Shown in pieces: positions 57,401-64,000 of a stretch of 64,000 nt of DNA. Position 1 is the first letter of the stretch; every line of letters starts with the position of its first letter. The translations under genes and the position numbers were made by a program. The stretch is from contig OZ020484.1 of the NCBI GenBank assembly GCA_963971405.1, positions 36,292,770 through 36,356,769 of the forward strand. The letters are read 5' to 3'. This stretch comes from Psococerastis gibbosa (taxonomy: Eukaryota > Arthropoda > Insecta > Psocodea > Psocidae). The notes under the pieces are model-generated. The model searched no databases, was not told the DNA's origin, and saw only the letters and a program-made list of their open reading frames with translations.

Positions 57401-60400
57401 AGTCTTGGGACTTGGCCCAAAATATAAAGAAGAAGGAAGAGTTAAAAGACATAACGTTCATTAGATGCATTACCACTGCCCACTAAGGCAAAAGTATGCC
57501 AGAGGGCATGTATATATTATATATTAGAATGTCTGGGACCCACCAAATCGACTACCGTATATCTTGGAAAATACTAAAAATATATAACAGTGACATTCTC
57601 AGCCGGGGAATTATCAGGGCAGCTAGCTATAACAGGATCATGAGCACATAGCGAGTCATATGCAGGATAAAAGCAAAGAAAGTTATACAAAAACAATCGC
57701 GTCTGGTAAAAGAGTAAAAGTTGCTTGTTATAACTATCAAAAGGCCTTACTTGTATTTCGAAAGTTTGATAAAACTAATTTTCCGAGATATTGACTTTAT
57801 GTGACCTGACGTATTTTCTAGCAAAATTCTCCGTTATTTCTCGTTCAACGTTTTCAGTCGTTACTGCACCGGCGCTTATAAAATACAGTACATTATCCCT
57901 CCCCTAAATAGCTGCATCATAGAGTTCGTTGTTGAGAATTGCGACACAACACAACTACAAGAACTGCAATAAGGCAAATAATTACATAGGATCTACTCAG
58001 CAGGCTCAATATATCTTCACCAAGAAAATTCGGTAAAATTTATAAGAGGCGATTAAGGGTAAAGTGCTGGAGGTGTGCAGAGTTCCAGAAAAATGCGTCT
58101 TACTCAGAAACTAGTTGTCCTATTGTTCGTAGATGTAGTATTGAATAAGTATAAGAATAATATTGAACGTAAGCATTGAATAGTAACAAAAATTAAATTA
58201 CCCATCAGGTTACATCGGTATATTTTCAAGAATATTTCGTTTTAAGGGCAAATTTTGTGGTCCTAAACTCAAAATTAATTACAAGTTTTTGACCACAAAT
58301 GACCCCTAAAACGAAATATTCTTGAAAGGATACACAGTACTAAATATGTCCGGATGGGTAATTTAATTTTTGATAATATTCAATGCTTAGATCTACAATA
58401 TTGGTCAAATAGGCAATTTTCTGTAATTTTCTACACCTCCTTCCCTTAATTCACCCCTAAATTGATATAACGGTGCATTTTCTGCATTACAATAGGCTAT
58501 ATCAGTTATACTTGTACTCCAAATTGAACGGGGAACATGTCCTAGAAGTTTGTCACAGTTTGGCCCCGTAAAAGGAAAAATTATGGGTAGGTAGTATAAG
58601 TACCCAGCTACTTTCATAATTATTGGTAATGTAGATAACATTCTCACCTGCCAGTGTAATATTTAAAAATATATTGCCACCTATCTGTCCCATATATTGA
58701 GCGAGGCCGTAGTAACAAACACCTAATGCGCACCATGTCATCGATATAAGCAAAGTCCTTTTCCGAGTCGATTTATATCTCAAGAGATCGACAAATGTAG
58801 CTCTTTTTGCATCCCCTCGTTTAATTTGGACTTGTGACGCCAAAGCAACGTCCACTTCAGATAGAGGAAGTCCGTTTAGCTTGGCAGCTGATTTCATTAT
58901 ATTAGCAGCTTCTTTGGTTCTCCCTTGGATTAGCAACCACCGAGGTGACTCAGGCAGCAGCCTATAAAATGTTGTTTATAATTGTAATACAATAGTATAA
59001 AAATAACTTTAAAAGATCTGTTTATATTTGTATTGCAATAATTCCACAAAATGAAGTATGCTCTTCACCATTCCAAAACTATACAGACCGTACCAGAGGC
59101 GGACGCAGCGACCGGCACTGCGGGCAATTGCCCCCCCCCCCCCTTTGGACAGCAGTTATATTCTTTGCCTCTAAAATCTAAGTGTTACTGCACTCAAAAT
59201 GCGCAAAACCTCACTATTTCAGCCCTATTTTTCAAAAATTTCTCCTGGGGGAGACCCCCGGGCCCCCCTTGTCCACATTTATATTGATTCTTTGTAATAT
59301 ATATTCTTTATTGCTCTCAAAATGCGTAAAGCCTCACCATTTCAGCCCTATTTTTCAAACAATTTCTCCTGGGGAGACCCCCGGGCCCCCCTTGTCCACA
59401 ATTATATTGAATCTTTGTAATATATAAGCTTCGTTGCTCTCAAAATGCGTAAAACCCCAATATTTCAGCCCTCTGGCTCCTAAGCAACGATTATGAAAGT
59501 GGGTGGAGAGGCGCCAAATTATGCACCTTTGAAAACCTATCGTTACGCCACTGAAAAGTGCCTCCCCCTTTTATGAGGTCTGGGACCGCCTCTGTACCGT
59601 ACACTAGCTAAACTATTTTTTGAAGTGGCATCTAAGCTTAAAATAGCTGGAGTTGAAACAATCTCTAAGGTAGGTGCCTACATAGTACTTAATCGATTCT
59701 CGATGCATAAAATCCCAATATTTTATATTTTCCCTGTAAGTTTCTACGAAAAATCTCCGGAGACCTCCTCTTTTTTTTGCAGTAACATCCAATAGTCTTC
59801 TTCTGTGAAATCTGAACATTACAGAATTGAAGAAATGCGTAGAGCCCTATTTCGCGCTTAGTTGTATTTTCAAAATTGTTTTGTGGACGCAGGTTCAACC
59901 CCCTCCGAAAAAAATCCTGTCTGAGGCCTTGGTCTCCGCACTATGGGCGATTGCATTTTCTGACTAGCACACAATTTTAAAAGATTCATTAAGAATGTAC
60001 GTGTATGGTATTCATATAATTAGTAGGCTACTTACCAAAAGTAGGCAAGCAAAAGAACATTGGGGACCGATATGGCCATTTGAAAGTCCTTCCAATTTCG
60101 AAAATAGTACGCCAGTCCAGATATGGATGTGGATCCGACCACGAACCCTACCTGGAATATAATTGAGCTCAGAGATCTCTTCTTTTTCCCGACTATTTCC
60201 ATCGCTAAAATAACAAAATAAAAATTATGTGAAATCGATCCACCCATCTGGGATCAACATGAGCGCGGGGTAAACCCGCGGACCATGTTTCCCACGCACC
60301 CAAAATTTTCTGTTACCACTTTTTTTAATCAATAATTGTACCTATCAAAAAATTAGTCTAACAATTCTCTCTAATGACAACATGTTAATCAAATTCGTTA

Positions 60401-63400
60401 TCACGTCTTTATTGTGCCTGATGTCATTTCTAATTCTTTTGAAAGTGAATACTGGACCGTCGGGCATTGGTAGATGGCGGTGTCGTACAGTATAATTTTA
60501 CCGAGACTTTCCTTTCGATGATGGGAAGCACATTGTTGACCACTTACCTAGGACAAACCCAGCAACTGTTGTTCCTCCAGTGCATGCAGCAATAAGAAAT
60601 CTCAAAATAATAAACAATATAAAATATTTACAAATTGCTGCTCCAATGCCAGCGAGGAGCTGGCATACTATACAAAAGAGCAGAGGTTTCTTTCTGCCAT
60701 ACCTAAAATAATATTTTTGAATAGATAAAATGTATTGTATTTAATGCAATATGCTCCTGATGCAAGGCCGTGCCCAGGTTTTGACTTCGGGGAGGGGGGG
60801 GGGGCTAAATTTTTTCAACGTAATTTATTAATGAATAAATTCTTCAACCCATACAGGTTTACATACAAAAATTTATTTCGGGGGGGGGGGGCGTCATGGA
60901 CCACCCCTGGGGACGGTCATGCCTGATAGTGATATAGCAGTAGGTATACACCACGCTGTGAACTACTACAGTACAGCCCTTCTAAAAGCTGAATCCATAT
61001 TTTTCTATACGAAACCAACAAAAGGTAGCAAACAGAATAGATAAATTTAACTTTAACAACATGAAACATATTTGTTTCTACTGTCCTTCAATTTTTCCTA
61101 TCCTAAAATCACTATATGGCTGGTTCGATGGGGTAATTTTGCATTTAAGCATAGTCTATAATGATCAGACCAATATAATTTTGCACATCACTTGTTATAA
61201 ATAACGTCATGATAAGCAATACATTGGGACACGAATTATTATCTATAATTTCTACAAAAACAATTTTTCTTTCAAAACCAAATCTAGCCTATACTAAGCG
61301 AAGCAAGCTGCTTGGTTTTGTTACTCTATTTAGAGCATAAAGCACGCCTTTATGAAGTTAGAAAGAATCGATAGACTTGTTCGACGGGCAAATTATTTTT
61401 GGTCTTTTTTCACGATTTTTTATTTTTTTATTTTTACTAAAAGTGGGGATTGCTCATATAGATAACAACTACAATATACAGTATGTTAATTTAAAAACAA
61501 TTTTTGCAGCCGTTTTTGAGAGAATATTTTTTTATAATTAATTACTGACACTTTTTAAACAGTACCTGTCGGCAAAAATTCCGACGAGAAATCCTCCAAC
61601 CAGCATCCCCAGCATGAACAGCGTTTGAACAAAATATGCTAACATTTTCTTGTCGCAAACCAAGTCCCATTCTTGACGAATAGTTAATGTGAAAAGGGAC
61701 GTATCGTACTCCCACGCTGTACAATCCAATTGTGTTGCATTGAAGGCTAACAAATTGTCAGCAGTTGCATTGTACATTTTACAAATGCCGCCGTGGCTGA
61801 TTTTGTCCTGAGAGAGACTTATGTTTTTCCATAGCTCGGTACTAATATTTTCAAAAACTGCAACAGAAATTTGCAACATTTTAATTAAAAATTTAAGCTC
61901 GACTTACCAGCCAACATGTAAACAAGTTTATTAGGAAATTTCGTCATGCATGTACATAGTCCAGTAAAATTGGGGTCGGCCTTCGAACTTGATCCCAACA
62001 CGGATTTTTTTTTTTTATAGAAATGTTCCTTAGGCGGGTATTCCACCGACCAATCATTGCTGAATGCAAATGCCATTGACGGAAATTTTTGTTTTACTCT
62101 ATGCCATAGTTAAAATTGATCAATGATCATAGAGTAAAATCACAAACAAACTAAAATTAAAAAATGGCGTCATGGGGTATGTTAAGAACAAACATTTTCA
62201 TAGATTTCTATAAAAGGAAAAATTCAAATTTCCGTCAATGTCATTTGCATTCTGCATGAGAGGTCGGTGGAATACTCACCTAAGTCTTGAATGTCTGCTA
62301 CCACGTCAATGTCATTGCATTCTGCAATGAGAGGTCGGCGGAAACCCCGCCTTAGGACATTTTATAATTAACAGTCGACACTCTACAGGCCTAAAACATC
62401 AAACTGGAGTATCTTTAGCTATTTCTCGTTTATGCCTCCTTTTGCAATCCTCTAATCGTCCTACTTTCATAACGTGTTGCCTCCCACTTGAATTATGTTT
62501 TAGACAAGGGTGGATCCAGCGGAAAATGTAGGGGGGGGGTCACAAGCTGTATGTAAGTTTAAAAGGTAATTTATTTTGTTTGTTGAAAAGTTGAGTTTTA
62601 ATCAATTAAATTGTGTATTTTTACTGTCTTATTAATTAACTTATTTAGGGGGTCATGACCCCCGCGACCTCCCCCTGGATCCGCCATTGGTTTTAAATAA
62701 ATATTGTATAAACGTCGAAAAACATAAAATTGCCTATAGACTGATCCATATACGAATGTCAACCGCCGGAATGACGTCAAGCTAAGAAGATAAAATCACT
62801 ATATAACTTTGGTTCTATTTTAGTTCTATTGTCCGATGTTTTTCAAACTTGGCAAATCGATTCAATATTCCAATGGTCATTGATAGAAGATTATCCAAAA
62901 GACCCGTTTGGGAAACTTGAAGTGCAATTGCATCCAGGCCTTACATCCACCTATACCGTACCTGAAATTGCCAACGGCCTTTTCATGTTGAATCCAAGAG
63001 AACAGAGCATGTTTCAAACCGCGGCAAACTTGGTAGTGTGCAAAGCGTTTACAGGGTAACATGGTGGGACATGACAACGCGCTGAGACTATACCAGTCAG
63101 TCAGTGTTGAGTCCTCGTCACCTCCGATTTAATCGTGTGACTTTACCATGTTCCTCATGTGGTTCGGAATCCACTATAATCAGGAGATCTACCCTGTCAG
63201 TTAACTCCCCTTTCCCCGAGGTGGAAGAGTCTGCCCTTAGGGCGCCTCAAGTTAACAAACAGACTCACTCCCCCCACCAAGCTGCCAGGGTTGCTTAAAG
63301 CAGAAATGCTGAGAGCAGGCGTTGGAAACAAACAAACAAACCTATACTGAAATTTTCCAACAGCTATTAATTTGTACTTTACCATCTGGTTTGGCACACC

Positions 63401-63571
63401 AGTAATCTTGTGGAGGTGCCAAATAAATAATGGACAACTGGAACCAAGCACTGGGGACTCGCAGTGCTGCGGCTGCAATACAGATGAGCACCTGCCACCG
63501 CCCGAATTCCCCCATTGCCTTTTGAACATTGTCGTCCTCCTCATCGTTGTCTTCTCCAATTTTTCCGTTGC
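54460..63571 (-). CDS. Slc22: SLC22-type organic ion transporter, gene 3 (5' end missing)
   Basis: Minus-strand exons, 5' to 3': 63383-63571, 61566-61857, 60548-60702, 60036-60204, 58648-58961, 56887-57015, 56178-56368, 54460-54612. They encode 530 residues plus an unseen start exon. Boundaries and phases equal those of genes 1 and 2. Visible: an acidic N-terminus, GRWQVLICIAAAALRV (TM1), LDCTAWEYDTSLF in the extracellular loop with several NxS/T sites, the canonical motif A ADRYGRKKPL, LPESPRWLL, RKLGRKRTI, TGELLPTAVRNVGIGF and LPETANKNL. The last exon runs directly into TAG, so the final intron of genes 1 and 2 is absent. The first exon shown starts after tttgaag, in phase 1, as in the paralogues. 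No suitable ATG exon was found up to the window edge. It is more divergent than genes 1 and 2 are from each other and is transcribed towards gene 2. Confidence 0.92.
54845..55692 (+). mobile_element. HINE copy G
   Basis: Full-length: TTGCTTTCCAATTTATACT start, short GTCT microsatellite, inverse repeat, hairpin, CGGTTCTTTT end. In the last intron of SLC22 gene 3, antisense to it. Confidence 0.75.
57198..57245. repeat. Short tandem repeat, about 14-bp unit
   Basis: The block ccccttatgggac is repeated about three and a half times in the intron between gene 3 exons 58648-58961 and 56887-57015. Confidence 0.85.
59094..59594. mobile_element. hAT-like element with internal tandem units, 7/8 TSD
   Basis: Ends CAGAGGCGGACGCAG / GGGACCGCCTCTG. 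Flanks gaccgtac (59086-59093) and taccgtac (59595-59602). Inside, about 130-bp units ('aaaatgcgtaaa...ctcctgggg...gtccaca') repeat two to three times. Open frames across these units are not genes. Confidence 0.8.
60763..60921. mobile_element. hAT-like element, imperfect ends
   Basis: Start CAAGGCCGTGCCCAGG, end CCTGGGGACGGTCATG, interior nearly identical to 15631-15800. The flanking duplication around cctgat is imperfect. In an intron of SLC22 gene 3. Confidence 0.75.
61262..61535 (-). mobile_element. HINE copy H, old fragment
   Basis: Diverged inner part of the HINE family on the minus strand, recognisable by 'aactacaatatacag' and the poly-T/A blocks. Neither end is preserved. Confidence 0.5.
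62031..62354. mobile_element. Palindromic MITE with mosaic right end
   Basis: Start TAGGCGGGTATTCCACCGAC. A complete inverse right end lies at 62225-62283, followed by a second end that carries gctaccacgtcaatg and GAGAGGTCGGCGG to CCCCGCCTTA. The core 'ttttactctatgccatagtt' is shared with 10094-10543 and 35364-35758. Confidence 0.8.
62505..62689. mobile_element. hAT-like element, 7/8 TSD
   Basis: Ends CAAGGGTGGATCCAGC / CTGGATCCGCCATTG. Flanks gttttaga (62497-62504) and gttttaaa (62690-62697). Inverse relative of 6228-6394. Confidence 0.85.
63108..63200 (+). repeat. Dispersed repeat, inverse match to 7365-7455
   Basis: 'gtcacctccga...aatcgtgtgactt...gtggttcggaatccactat' repeats in inverse at 7365-7455. 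Probably part of a retroelement. It lies in an intron of SLC22 gene 3. Confidence 0.55.
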
Positions 63572-63777
63572 CTTCAAAAAAACCAATTGAACGTGATGCA
63601 AATTTTTTACGAACCAAATCTTTCAAATAACGTTAATTTTGTAAGTCCTGTTTGGGAGGGCTAGGAATATGAGGGGAGCCAGAATTGGTATAGGTATGTA
63701 ATACATACGTAAATAAATAGTAAAGATTTGAAGAAGGAGGAGGGAACCCAATCGGATGCCAAGTTCCGTTACATGAA

Positions 63778-63928
63778 TTAAACACGAGCCCCGGAGATTC
63801 CCTTGCGTCTCATCTCTCTAAATTCTTTAGCCTTTTTGGAACTGGAAAGCTTCGCACATTGTTTCTTTGGTGTTTGAAGCTCGACTTGAGGCAAAATGCT
63901 ATAACCATTAACCGAAATAACCGTGCTT
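63778..63928 (-). CDS. Candidate terminal exon of another minus-strand gene
   Basis: The minus strand has a good acceptor (aaaatatttcag) before 63928. The following frame, one base then 49 codons, ends in TAA at 63778-63780. The residues are strongly basic and coding-like (TPKKQCAKLSSSKKAKEFRE, then MRRKGISGARV). No domain is recognised. If real, the rest of the gene is to the right of the window. Its stop lies only about 200 bp before the first visible exon of SLC22 gene 3, which leaves little room for that gene's start. Chance is not excluded. Confidence 0.4.
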
Positions 63929-64000
63929 CTGAAATATTTTAAGCTCTTAGCTTGAGGAAGGGTGGGGTGGATGGGTACCTTAGTGGGCCACTTTCAAACA

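Noticed and set aside
62829..63077. Open frames on both strands
   Set aside because: No domain, no splice context, and inside an intron of SLC22 gene 3.
63383..63626. Starting SLC22 gene 3 at 63626
   Set aside because: The codon there is TTG, not ATG. The phase-1 acceptor at 63571 agrees with both paralogues.

Overview
This is a metazoan nuclear window from an invertebrate. Genes are split into short exons with canonical GT-AG junctions, introns are large, intergenic DNA is AT-rich, and more than half of the non-coding space is transposon debris. The predicted proteins (NDRG, SLC22) look arthropod-like, but I cannot name a taxon from sequence alone.

Layout. (1) 2453-9374 (+): a complete body of an NDRG-family gene (8 exons, 364 codons), with a doubtful first exon at 34-129. 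(2) 11423-16138 (+): a four-exon orphan seven-transmembrane receptor of 625 aa. (3) 18162-18233 (+): an intact tRNA-His(GTG). (4) 19400-34172 (+) and 36078-50833 (+): two tandem, closely related SLC22-type organic ion transporters (559 and 546 aa). Their first coding exons are only 34 and 22 nt. (5) 54460-63571 (-): a third, more divergent SLC22 gene, convergent with the second, whose first exon is not in view. (6) 63778-63928 (-): a possible terminal exon of a further gene at the right edge.

The three transporters share the same exon boundaries and intron phases. Genes 1 and 2 also share a non-canonical GC-AG last intron that gene 3 lacks. They are membrane proteins of the major facilitator superfamily, so the cluster is a locally duplicated solute-transport locus. 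NDRG and the receptor have no visible functional link to it.

Mobile DNA. Four populations dominate: (a) hAT-like non-autonomous elements with poly-G/poly-C inner ends and 8-bp target duplications, many exact; (b) an ~850-920 bp family with subterminal inverted repeats, a GTCT microsatellite and a 3' hairpin, which I read as Helentron-type (HINE) elements; (c) a tRNA-derived SINE, seven copies; (d) long palindromic MITEs that exchange modules. In SLC22 gene 2, one hAT element and one small retroposon have each landed on a 5' splice site, so that the target duplication copies the donor. A third element supplies the first poly(A) signals after its stop codon. A 28S rDNA fragment sits antisense in an intron of the same gene.
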